Assembly (NCBI GenBank): GCA_037442505.1
Contig: JBBIPZ010000007.1
Span: 2,984 to 66,983, forward strand
Origin: JBBIPZ01 sp037442505 [NCBI: Deltaproteobacteria bacterium]
GTDB lineage: Bacteria; CALINM01
Length of the DNA: 64,000 nucleotides
Direction of reading: 5' to 3'
The translations under genes and the position numbers were made by a program. The notes under the pieces are model-generated. The model was not told the origin of the DNA, ran no database searches, and saw only the letters and a list, made by a program, of their open reading frames with translations. Each line of letters begins with the position of its first letter. Position 1 is the first letter of the stretch. This document shows, one piece after another, positions 45,164 through 53,496 of this stretch.

Positions 45164-46833
45164 ATGCTTCACCAAACTCTTGTGTATGTTTTGTTTTTTT
45201 CTCAGGCTTCTCCGGACTTATTTATGAGTTGCTCTGGACTAATTATCTAAAGATGTTCCTTGGGCATTCTGCTTATGCTCAGTCTTTAGTTTTATGTATT
45301 TTTATGTGAGGAAATGGCTTTAGGCTCATATCTGGCTGTTTTTTTTCTAAAAAAATCAAAAAACCACTTTTAATATATGGAATAATAGAGTTCGTAATTG
45401 GAGCTTTTGCTCTTGTTTTTCACCTAATTTTCAAGACAATGTTAGATTTTTCATATGATATTGCAATTCCGTCAATCGATAACAGTTTTTGGATTGTAGT
45501 TTATAAAATAACCATGTCATCGTTAATAATTTTTCTACAAACAGTGTTTTTGGGAATGAAGTTTCCACTATTGAGTTGTATTATCTACACAAAAGGTTAT
45601 GGAGAAAGGGCAGTGGGTTTCACCTATGCTGCAAATACTATTGGGGCTATTTTAGGCGTAATCTTTGCTGTTCATATAGGTTTTACTTTTCTTGGCCTAA
45701 AAAATTTGTTGTTTCTTGGTATTATACTTGACATATCTTTAGGGGTAATTCTTTTTTTCAATATACAGCGAGAAAAGAAGCCAGTTTTTTCACCCAAATT
45801 AATTTCAGTTTCAAGTTGTTCTTTAATTATTATCAGCTTTACGTTTTTAAATCTTGATAAATATAAACTTGCATCTGGTGTTTGCAGAGAAGGTGTGATA
45901 TTTACCACAAAGGATTACCATTTAAATTACTATAAAGATGGTAAGATAGCGAGTATCAGTGTTGTTGGAGATGGACAATATGTTAGTATAAGGACGAATG
46001 GTAAATCTGATTCTGCGATTGCATTGAGTGAGGCAATTTTTCCTTCTGCTGATGAATTTACATCATCTTTAGCTGCATTGATCCCATACTTTTACAAACA
46101 AGATGCAAAAAATGTAGCAGTTATTGGCTTGGGAACTGGTCTAACATCACATGTTGCCTTACTTAATCCTAAAGTATCAAAAGTTGATAGCGATTTTCAT
46201 CCAATTATTGAAAGAAATGGTCCTAAGTTAAGATTTTATGGAGCAGTGGCAAGGGAGATTTTAGAACTAAATACGGGCAGTTTGCCAATTCTGGAACTGT
46301 TATTTAATGATAGCGAAAGTATTGTTAATGATATAACTCATACTCCATATTATCAGAAATCTTTCCAAGTTTCGTTAGCCACCAAGGCAAGAGACTTTAT
46401 TTTAAAAGGTAACCCCCCTTCGATTTGCCAGCAAAACTGTTTACAGATATACAAAAAATAGTTAATTTTATCGAAAATAAAGAACTGATGAGTGGTCATT
46501 TCGGGTTATGTTTAATCTTTTTTCTATCTTAATTCCAAATTTACCAGAGCAAGATGTTATGTTTATTTTAGATAAAATTGAAAAAAGTAAGAACTATCAA
46601 GAACTAAATTTTTTAGAAAAATTATGGTTAAAACTTTATAGGGCTATTAAGCAACGTGATTATAAGTCTATGACGGTTATAGTAATGCAACTGCTGGAAA
46701 AAGATAAAGCCATGCCGCCTATAGATATAGAGTACCTGATGGCAGTATATATACTGGGAAACATTGTCTTATAACGAAAAGCGGAAGTAAAAAATTATTT
46801 GCAAGCCTCAGGCCGGATTATTTCTTTAACTGA
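45164..46833 (+). pseudogene. Decayed membrane spermidine-synthase-like gene
   Basis: Fragments in different frames join into one protein of the MFS-fused spermidine-synthase-like family. Frame 2 from 45164 starts it; after a T run near 45197 the frame becomes 1 (FSGFSGLIYELLWTNYL). Near 45305 it returns to 2 (EEMALGSYLAVFF), and after a T run near 45343 to 1, which stays open to 46461 and includes GYGERAVGFTYAANTIGAILG and VIGLGTGLTSHVALL. A C6 tract near 46415 shifts the frame (DLPAKLFTDIQKIVNFIENK), and two further shifts lead to RPDYFFN and a stop at 46833. The catalytic segment after the SAM motif also seems shortened by deletion. At least six frame changes make function improbable. Confidence 0.8.
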
Positions 46834-46916
46834 AAATAATATCATTTTTAAATATCTCAAAAGCTATTGCGAGTGATACCAATACGAGATCCTTGAAAAG
46901 ACAAAATCTTAAACTG

Positions 46917-46945
46917 TTGATTTTTAGTTTTAGAAGTATTAATTT
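46917..46945 (+). promoter_or_regulatory. Promoter of the ABC exporter cassette
   Basis: TTGATT (46917-46922), a 17-nt spacer and TAATTT (46940-46945) stand 9 nt before the ATG at 46955. No Shine-Dalgarno lies between them. Confidence 0.55.
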
Positions 46946-46954
46946 AAATATGGT

Positions 46955-47698
46955 ATGTCACAAATACTTCTGTTTGAAAGTGTTTCAAAAACATACAATT
47001 TAGGCATTGGGAAGAAAAGGCTCCCTGTGCTTTTTGATGTCTCTTTTTCTGTTAATAAAGGCGAAGTTTTTGGATTTGTTGGTCCTAATGGCGCTGGAAA
47101 ATCGACAACCATAAAACTCATTTTAAATCTAATCTTTCCCGATAAAGGCAGGATTGAGCTATTTGGGAAACATCCGGGCAATGTGGAAATAAAAAGAAAG
47201 ATTGGTTATCTACCAGAAATACCCTATTACTATGACTATCTTACTCCTTATGAACTTGCCTGGTTTTCTGGAAAAGTGGCTGGATTGGATGATGTAAATA
47301 TAAAAAAGAAGGCAGAACATCTTTTTGGCTATTTTCTCTTTGAGCCTCATACAACAAAAAAGATTAAAGAACTGTCTAAAGGAAATGCTCAAAAAGCCGG
47401 TATCATTGCAACACTCATACACGATCCAGAATTTTTAATTCTCGATGAGCCAATGACGGGTTTGGATCCTATTGGCAGGAAGCTTGTAGGAGATATGATT
47501 TTAAAATTTAAGAATGAGGGAAAAACGATTTTTCTGACATCTCATATACTATCTGATGTGGAGCGTTTTTGTGACACTATTGCGATAATCTTTGAAGGTA
47601 AAATAAAGCTTTTAGAGTCAAAAGAAGCACTTCTGAAAACAGGTAACAGTCTTGAAGATATATTTTGTGATGTAATTGGACTTAAAGAGGTTAAATGA
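46955..47698 (+). CDS. ABC transporter ATP-binding protein (ABC-2 type)
   Basis: This 247-residue ATPase has Walker A GPNGAGKST (about 45-53), signature LSKGNAQKAGI (a variant of LSGGQ), Walker B EFLILDEPMTGLDP and switch His in LTSHILSD. It is coupled by a 4-nt overlap with the permease gene. With that permease and the following TPR membrane protein it forms a compact three-gene cassette. A similar ATPase/permease/TPR trio (PilH/PilI/PilG) is needed for pilus assembly in Myxococcus; equivalence here is inference. Confidence 0.9.
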   Translation: MSQILLFESVSKTYNLGIGKKRLPVLFDVSFSVNKGEVFGFVGPNGAGKSTTIKLILNLIFPDKGRIELFGKHPGNVEIKRKIGYLPEIPYYYDYLTPYELAWFSGKVAGLDDVNIKKKAEHLFGYFLFEPHTTKKIKELSKGNAQKAGIIATLIHDPEFLILDEPMTGLDPIGRKLVGDMILKFKNEGKTIFLTSHILSDVERFCDTIAIIFEGKIKLLESKEALLKTGNSLEDIFCDVIGLKEVK

Positions 47699-48510
47699 TG
47701 CTAAGTAGAGTTTATCCTTTCATTAAGATTACTGTTCTTGATGGGATAAGAAATAGGATTGTTATAGGTGTCATTGCTTTATCAATTATATCTTGTTTGG
47801 CAAATATAGTGATAACAAATCTCGCGGCACAGGATGTGGGAAAGGTTGCAATAGATTTTGAATTGTCTACTTTTTCAATTATGGGGCTTTTTGTAATACT
47901 ATTTGCCTGTGGCAATAGCCTCTATCGGGATATTGATAAAAAAACTGTCTCTTTAGCCATCAGCAGGGCAATTTCGAGAAAAGAGTATATTTTAGGTAGA
48001 TTTGTTGGTTATCTGGTAACCTTAATTTTTGTTTCTTTCATATCTACCATCATAGGATTGATTACGCTTTATTTAATAAAATTTCTTCACCCTAAACATT
48101 TCGAACAGACTTTTGGAACTGTAATTTTGGCTCATCTGTTTGCATTTATTGGTTTTTCTATGCTTTTAACTGTTTTGATACTATTTTCTTCCTTAACTAC
48201 AAGTTCTTATACGGCAATATTATTAACGATAATGATCTATTTTATTGGCAATTCTATTGGTGAGTTGAGAGATTTTGCAGAGTCTTTAGCTTCTGTTGTT
48301 GCGGGATTCCCGGAGTCATTTAAGGTGATGTTAAGGATTGTTCATTTCATTGTGCCAGATTTAGGAAAATTTGATCTAAAAGTGTTTGCAGCAAATGTCT
48401 TGCCTGTAGATATCAGTTTTATTGTATTTTCGATAGCTTATGCAGTTGTTTACTGTATGATTTTACTGCTACTTTCGATGAAAGCCTTTGAAAAGCGAGA
48501 GTTTATTTAA
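47695..48510 (+). CDS. ABC-2 type permease
   Basis: This 271-residue membrane protein has six predicted helices (about 18-40, 60-80, 105-130, 140-165, 175-195 and 240-262). It shows the pattern SIMGLFVILFACGNSL and DIDKKTVSLAISRAISRKEYILGRF, typical of ABC-2 permeases with an N-terminal amphipathic element. It overlaps the ATPase stop (ATGATG) and is followed 4 nt later by the TPR protein. Substrate unknown. Confidence 0.88.
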   Translation: MMLSRVYPFIKITVLDGIRNRIVIGVIALSIISCLANIVITNLAAQDVGKVAIDFELSTFSIMGLFVILFACGNSLYRDIDKKTVSLAISRAISRKEYILGRFVGYLVTLIFVSFISTIIGLITLYLIKFLHPKHFEQTFGTVILAHLFAFIGFSMLLTVLILFSSLTTSSYTAILLTIMIYFIGNSIGELRDFAESLASVVAGFPESFKVMLRIVHFIVPDLGKFDLKVFAANVLPVDISFIVFSIAYAVVYCMILLLLSMKAFEKREFI

Positions 48511-48514
48511 TGCT

Positions 48515-49366
48515 ATGTTAAAATTGAGAGAAAAGTTAATCTGGCTTTTAATCATCATATTATTGCCTTTGAACTTTTTTTTTCTTGAAACATCAAGGAT
48601 AAACAAACCACATTTAAAAGAAGAGAAACTGTTTTTGCCTGAGCCTTTTCTTAAAATTTTTGCAGGTGAGTTTAATGGGATTATTGCAGACTTTTTAATA
48701 ATAAATCTTTCGTCCTATTATGGCGGTATAATAATGGAAAAAAATGAAGCGGTAGAAAGGGAGTTTGATTATATGTATAAAGTGTTGAAGGCTGCATCTA
48801 CACTGGATCCTTATTATTTTGATACCTATTACTTCACACAAACAATAATAGGCTGGGATGCAAGAAAGCCAGAAATGGCAATAGAACTCTTAAAAATCGG
48901 GACAGAGAAAAGGGCAAAGGATTGGCTGTTACCATACTGGATAGGTTTTGATTATTACTATTTCTTAAAAAACAAAAAATTAGCAGCCCACTACTTTAAA
49001 GAAGCAGCAAGTAGACCCGGCGCAACAGATTTATTGGTTTCAATGACTGCTATAGCTGGCTATGAAGGCGGAGAGACAGAGATGGCTATACTTTTCCTCG
49101 AAGATGCGATAACAAGGGCTGATGATGAATTTAAAAGGAGAAAATTTTTAACAAGACTTGATGCTTTAAAGAAGATATTGTTTTTAGAAAAAGCTGTAAA
49201 GGCTTATGAAGCTAAATACAGAAAAAAGCCAGAACATTTACAGGAACTTGTTATAAAAAATATAATAACTAAAATCCCTCGAGATCCCTATGGTGGTGAG
49301 TTTTATATTGACAACGATGGGAAAATTAAAACCACAAGTAACTTACGTTTTGTAAGAAAAAAGTAA
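48515..49366 (+). CDS. Membrane-anchored TPR protein of the ABC cassette
   Basis: This protein of about 283 residues has one N-terminal membrane helix (about 8-24) and a helical body with TPR-like periodicity (YKVLKAASTLDPYYFDTYY, AAHYFKEAASRPG, AILFLEDAITRA). The C-terminal RDPYGGEFYIDNDGK resembles the DPxGxxY tail of GspG-type pseudopilins. ATG at 48515, 4 nt after the permease stop, is preferred over a TTG nine codons upstream, but neither has a clear ribosome binding site. It probably works with the ABC transporter in the cell envelope. Confidence 0.72.
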   Translation: MLKLREKLIWLLIIILLPLNFFFLETSRINKPHLKEEKLFLPEPFLKIFAGEFNGIIADFLIINLSSYYGGIIMEKNEAVEREFDYMYKVLKAASTLDPYYFDTYYFTQTIIGWDARKPEMAIELLKIGTEKRAKDWLLPYWIGFDYYYFLKNKKLAAHYFKEAASRPGATDLLVSMTAIAGYEGGETEMAILFLEDAITRADDEFKRRKFLTRLDALKKILFLEKAVKAYEAKYRKKPEHLQELVIKNIITKIPRDPYGGEFYIDNDGKIKTTSNLRFVRKK

Positions 49367-49448
49367 TTTTCCTTAATCATATTAGCATATAAAAGGACAA
49401 AATATTTATCTTTTACTTTTGCCAAAGGAATTAAAAAACTAAATAAGT

Positions 49449-49786
49449 TTATTTTTTAGTTGCAATAACTAACATTGCCTGTCCGGTAAAGCCTTTAATT
49501 TTTCCTATCAGAAATACTATGAATCCTAAGGGTAAAAGTAATCCCATTAATATCGGTTTTATTATTTTTTGTTTCTATAAAATTTTTCATTGATAGAATT
49601 ATTTTTGTTTTTAATAAACAGACCTTGAATATAAGTCCCTATGCTTTCTGTGCATTTAATTATGGAAAGTGGTTCAAATTTGACATCCAACACTTTAAAT
49701 TCTTCTGAATTTAATAAATAATTAATGCTTTTTTCGTTCCATCTTGTTAGATGATGAGGTGGGTAATCCCAAGGACAGATTTGCAT
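49449..49786 (-). pseudogene. Remnant of a class I SAM methyltransferase (C-terminal third)
   Basis: On the minus strand from 49786 the frame encodes CPWDYPPHHLTRWNEKS and FKVLDVKFEPLSI, the conserved post-motif III block (DYPPHHLTRW) of a methyltransferase family. After a stop near 49562 another frame continues with PILMGLLLPLGFIVFLIG and GFTGQAMLVIATKK to a stop at 49449, the usual family tail. The SAM-binding N-terminal two thirds are absent and a frameshift splits the rest, so this is a fossil. It lies between the ABC cassette and the nitrite reductase, in the same decayed zone as the pseudogene at 45164. Confidence 0.75.
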
Positions 49787-49896
49787 TTATATACCGAATT
49801 TTTAGGCTATTATAGCACAATATTGCATAGCAGGGGCAATTTTTTTATACAAAAACAACGTCAATATAGCTTTACAAAAATTTACAGCTATTAATA

Positions 49897-49924
49897 TTGA
49901 AAAAAATTTAGTGTGTGCTAATAT
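49897..49924 (+). promoter_or_regulatory. Promoter of the octaheme nitrite reductase gene
   Basis: TTGAAA (49897-49902), a 16-nt spacer and an extended TGC-TAATAT (49919-49924) lie 31 nt before the ATG, with GGGAGG in the leader. Confidence 0.65.
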
Positions 49925-49955
49925 TTAAATTAAAAAAAATTATGGGAGGCAAAAA

Positions 49956-51536
49956 ATGAAAAGGTTATTTTTAATGTTGGTTCTTATACTTTTATTCTTT
50001 ACCAACCATACCTCAGCAGCTAAGAAAATAGAAAAGGGAACTGCAGACAGCAAAGCTTGTTATCAGTGTCACGATGAGATTAAGGCACTCAAAGAAGGTT
50101 CTAAACACGCGAAATTGGATTGTGGTCAATGTCACGGAAACTTATCTGAACACTTAGGGAATCCTGATACAAAACCTTCAACAAATCTGGGACTTGATAA
50201 CTGCGGCAGATGTCACAAAGACCAGTACGATTCATACTTTCAGGTAAATTATCATAAAAGAGCTAAGAAGGAAAAGGCAATCCCTGATGGTAGAGCACCA
50301 CTGCTTGATAAGCTTCTTGCCGGTCATGGTTTTACAAAGGAGCATGCAGAGCCCAGAAGCCATCCCTTTATGTTAATTGACCATATCATTGTTGATAGAG
50401 CTTATGGTGGTAGATTCCAGTACAAAAACTGGGCTGATATAACAAAAACTGGTAAACCCTGGGATATCCTGATTGATACAAACAAGACAATTCCAGAATC
50501 TGCAAAAGCAGCAAATCCAACCTGCATTCAGTGCAAAACTTCTGATTTTGTAATGAAATGGGCATATTTAGGTGATAAAAATCCAAAAGCAAAATGGGAT
50601 AGAACATCAAATGTATTTGAAGTAATAAAGGATGCACAAAATCCAGTTGGTTGCATCCATTGTCATGATCCCCATGCGGCAAAGGGAAGGGTAATAAGAG
50701 ATGCCTTAATACGGGCGGTGCAAACATATGGAGATAGACCTTATAGTAAGAAAAATGACAAAAATGCTCTTGATGTAAAAGAGTTCAGAGGCTATAGAAA
50801 GATTGGATTACTTAAGAAAAATGATTCAGTACTTATGTGTGCCCAGTGTCATGTGGAGTATGCCTGCAATCCTGGATTTGAGAAAGATGATTTTAACAAA
50901 AAGATAGGTTTTAATGACCAGAGAACCAATATATTCCCATGGAAGAATGTCTTTGATGTGCTTAAATTTTACGATGAGATTAACTTTAGAGATTACAGAC
51001 ATCCAGTAACAGAGGCAAATCTGATTAAATTCCAACATCCTGAAACAGAGACGTTTTTTGACAGCAAACATGAAAGGGCAGGTGTAACCTGTGCTGATTG
51101 CCATATGGCAAAAACAAAAAATAAAGCTGGTAAAACTTATACATCACACTTTGTTGTAAGCCCGAGGGAAAATATAAAAGGAACATGCCTCAAATGCCAT
51201 AAAGACTGGACAGAGAAACAGGCAATATACACAATAGATAGCGTAAAAAACTATATAAAAGGAAAAATCAGAAAATCTGAATACTGGTTGTCTCAGTTTA
51301 TTGACAAGTTTGAAAAGGCAAAGAAGAAAGGTGTAAGCAAAGATGTGTTAAAAGAGGCAAGAAAACAGCATGACATAGCCCATGCTCACTGGGAATGGTG
51401 GACTGCAGAAAACTCCGATGGATTCCATAACCCTGACCAGGCAAGACAATCATTAGCAACATCTATCGAAGCTTCCAGGAAAGGAATAGAGATACTCGAC
51501 AAGGCAATAAAGGAAAAGGTTATCACAGCCAAATAG
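49956..51536 (+). CDS. Octaheme cytochrome c nitrite reductase (ONR/TvNiR type)
   Basis: This periplasmic enzyme should reduce nitrite to ammonium. The 526-residue precursor has a signal peptide (1-21, HTSA/AKK). Eight heme motifs are visible: C35-H39, C56-H60, C83-H87, C190-IQC-K194 (the catalytic Lys-ligated CXXCK heme), C233-H237, C295-H299, C379-H383 and C411-H415. Three hemes before the CXXCK heme and four after match Thioalkalivibrio octaheme reductases, not pentaheme NrfA. Y302-A-C304 after heme 6 matches the Tyr-Cys cross-link site of TvNiR, and His398 in SHFVVSP is the expected catalytic His. No NrfH-type quinol oxidase is adjacent, as expected for a soluble enzyme. It is monocistronic with its own promoter and a hairpin behind it. 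Confidence 0.92.
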   Translation: MKRLFLMLVLILLFFTNHTSAAKKIEKGTADSKACYQCHDEIKALKEGSKHAKLDCGQCHGNLSEHLGNPDTKPSTNLGLDNCGRCHKDQYDSYFQVNYHKRAKKEKAIPDGRAPLLDKLLAGHGFTKEHAEPRSHPFMLIDHIIVDRAYGGRFQYKNWADITKTGKPWDILIDTNKTIPESAKAANPTCIQCKTSDFVMKWAYLGDKNPKAKWDRTSNVFEVIKDAQNPVGCIHCHDPHAAKGRVIRDALIRAVQTYGDRPYSKKNDKNALDVKEFRGYRKIGLLKKNDSVLMCAQCHVEYACNPGFEKDDFNKKIGFNDQRTNIFPWKNVFDVLKFYDEINFRDYRHPVTEANLIKFQHPETETFFDSKHERAGVTCADCHMAKTKNKAGKTYTSHFVVSPRENIKGTCLKCHKDWTEKQAIYTIDSVKNYIKGKIRKSEYWLSQFIDKFEKAKKKGVSKDVLKEARKQHDIAHAHWEWWTAENSDGFHNPDQARQSLATSIEASRKGIEILDKAIKEKVITAK

Positions 51537-51548
51537 GCCATTAACTAA

Positions 51549-51580
51549 ATCTTGGGGGTGGTTAACCCATCCCCAAGATC
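51549..51580 (+). terminator. Hairpin after the nitrite reductase gene
   Basis: ATCTTGGGG / CCCCAAGAT (51549-51557 with 51571-51579), extended inward by further pairs, forms a strong stem; only a weak T content follows, so it may end transcription or protect the mRNA 3' end. Confidence 0.65.
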
Positions 51581-51737
51581 AAAATCGAAGCAAAAATACT
51601 TAACTAAAGAACGTGTGTTTGTACCGAACGAAACCGAGTGAAAGTGCAATAAATAACTTCTACTATCGAATCAAAGACTACAAAAGAAAATCAACAATGT
51701 AATTTATAGGTGTTGGGGAGCGAAATTGGATTTCAAG
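51581..51737. other. Intergenic region without recognisable features
   Basis: This stretch lies between convergent genes. No ORF of coding character, promoter or strong hairpin is seen. Confidence 0.4.
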
Positions 51738-53270
51738 CTAATTTCTACAAACATCGTATTTTATCTGATTCATAGCTTTTGTTTTAGCCATTGAATGTTT
51801 ATCAAAAATCTTCCTGAAATGATAGCCATAAATAGCAAAAGTAACTGCTAAAGATAGAAATTTTGGCTTTTTTATAACAGACCAAGTAAGCAATTTCCAA
51901 TAACTTAAGCTCCCCTTTTTTAAGATACCGAGAAGCAAAAGAGATTTAATAAAAGCAGTAAAAGATTCAAAACTATAGTGAAACAGCTTAGGTTGTAATG
52001 GTTTATACTCGCTCAGAAACCTTTTGATGCGGTTGTATAAATATTTTGGATTGTATATTGTTTTTACAATTTTTTCATACCCATCAACTAACTTACTCAT
52101 CTCCATCTTTGTTAAAATATTTGTTGAAAAATCAGTATTATCACCCGACATATATTTTAAAATTCGGTTCTCTTCTTTCATTTTTTTAAATAACTTTGTT
52201 CTAACAGGGGCGTTTAGTATCCCCACCATAGCAGTTACAATGCTTGATTTCTCAATAAAGTTTATCACTCTATCAAAGATATCGAGTGGATCATTATCAA
52301 ATCCAACGATAAATCCAGCCATAACATCAAATCCGTAACTTTGTATCTTCCTGACACTTAAGAGCAAATCTCTATTTTTATTCTGATTTTTGCTGCATTC
52401 TTCAAGACTTTCGTAATGAGGAGATTCTATGCCAACAAAAAGGTTTAAAAAATTGGCGGTAGCCATAAGCTTCATCAACTCTTCATCATCAGCAAGGTTT
52501 ATTGAAACCTGAGTTATAAAAGAAAAGGGGTATTTATTATTTTTTTGCCATTCGATAATTGCTGGTAGTATCTGATCTTTTAATATTTTTTTATTGCTGA
52601 TAAAGTTGTCATCTACAAAAAAAACACCACCTTGCCATCCTAAGTTATACAGTATGTCAAGTTCTTTTAATATCTGGCTACAACTTTTTGTTCTTGGTTT
52701 TCTACCAAAAAGTGCAGTTATATCACAAAAATCACATTCAAATGGACAGCCACGCGAAAACTGCACACACATAGATGCATAGTCATTGAGATTAATCAGG
52801 TTATAAGATGGGATAGGACTTTTAGTTAAATCTGCCCAATCATCAGTAGAGTATAACGCTTTAGGCTCACCATTAGATAAATCACTGATAAACATTGGAA
52901 TTGTAATTTCACCTTCATTTAAAACAAAATGGTCAACACCTTCAAAATCAGTGTAACGTGACGTAAATAAAGGCCCACCAGCAACAATTTTTTTATTGAA
53001 AGACTTTACCTTTTTAATAACTTCTCTAACTGATTTTTCCTGAACTGACATAGCACTTATAAATACATAATCTGCCCATTTTATCTGTTCATCACTTAGT
53101 TTAGTTACATTTAAATCAACCAATCTTTTCTCCCATTCATTTGGGAGTAACGATGCAACTGTAAGCAGTCCAAGAGGTGGAAAGCTTGCTTTCTTATTTA
53201 CAAACTGAAGGGCGTATTTAAAGCTCCAGAAAGTTTCTGGATATTGTGGATAGACTAATAAAACTTTCAT
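51738..53270 (-). CDS. B12-binding radical SAM protein (DUF4070, HpnP-like)
   Basis: The 510-residue protein has an N-terminal cobalamin-binding domain (1-140; PPLGLLTVASLLP, DLNVTKL), a radical SAM core with CxxxCxxC in RGCPFECDFCDI (about residue 178), and a DUF4070 C-terminal part. The nearest characterised group is the hopanoid 2-methylase HpnP family, but DUF4070 proteins act on various substrates, so methylation of a hydrophobic lipid is only a suggestion. The start has no Shine-Dalgarno; a TTGACA/TTTAAT promoter lies 12 nt upstream, leaving a leader of about 5 nt. It diverges from the photolyase. Confidence 0.82.
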   Translation of the reverse strand: MKVLLVYPQYPETFWSFKYALQFVNKKASFPPLGLLTVASLLPNEWEKRLVDLNVTKLSDEQIKWADYVFISAMSVQEKSVREVIKKVKSFNKKIVAGGPLFTSRYTDFEGVDHFVLNEGEITIPMFISDLSNGEPKALYSTDDWADLTKSPIPSYNLINLNDYASMCVQFSRGCPFECDFCDITALFGRKPRTKSCSQILKELDILYNLGWQGGVFFVDDNFISNKKILKDQILPAIIEWQKNNKYPFSFITQVSINLADDEELMKLMATANFLNLFVGIESPHYESLEECSKNQNKNRDLLLSVRKIQSYGFDVMAGFIVGFDNDPLDIFDRVINFIEKSSIVTAMVGILNAPVRTKLFKKMKEENRILKYMSGDNTDFSTNILTKMEMSKLVDGYEKIVKTIYNPKYLYNRIKRFLSEYKPLQPKLFHYSFESFTAFIKSLLLLGILKKGSLSYWKLLTWSVIKKPKFLSLAVTFAIYGYHFRKIFDKHSMAKTKAMNQIKYDVCRN

Positions 53271-53282
53271 AAACTAAATATT

Positions 53283-53311
53283 ATTAAAACAACGTTCTAA
53301 AATAATGTCAA
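53283..53311 (-). promoter_or_regulatory. Promoter of the radical SAM gene
   Basis: Consensus TTGACA (53311-53306), a 17-nt spacer and TTTAAT (53288-53283) on the minus strand stand 12 nt before the ATG at 53270, giving an almost leaderless mRNA. Confidence 0.65.
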
Positions 53312-53458
53312 CTAAAAATATCTTTGATTTTATGATATGTTGCCAGTTTGAATCCCCCTCTTTGCGAAAAGGGGCTGCGTGAGATTTCAAAAAAGTCATT
53401 CTAAGCCTCAGCTGATCAATCTGTCCATGTCTGTCTGAGTTTATATTAACAGTTTGCA

Positions 53459-53487
53459 TTGAATTAAATTAGGGTTTGTAATATTCT
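53459..53487 (+). promoter_or_regulatory. Promoter of the photolyase gene
   Basis: TTGAAT (53459-53464), a 17-nt spacer and TATTCT (53482-53487) end 9 nt before the ATG at 53497, without a Shine-Dalgarno. Confidence 0.5.
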
Positions 53488-53496
53488 ACAAGAAAT

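Noticed and set aside
49956-51536. First impression of a pentaheme NrfA nitrite reductase.
   Set aside because: Eight CXXCH/K motifs are present and the CXXCK is the fourth, which fits octaheme reductases and not NrfA.
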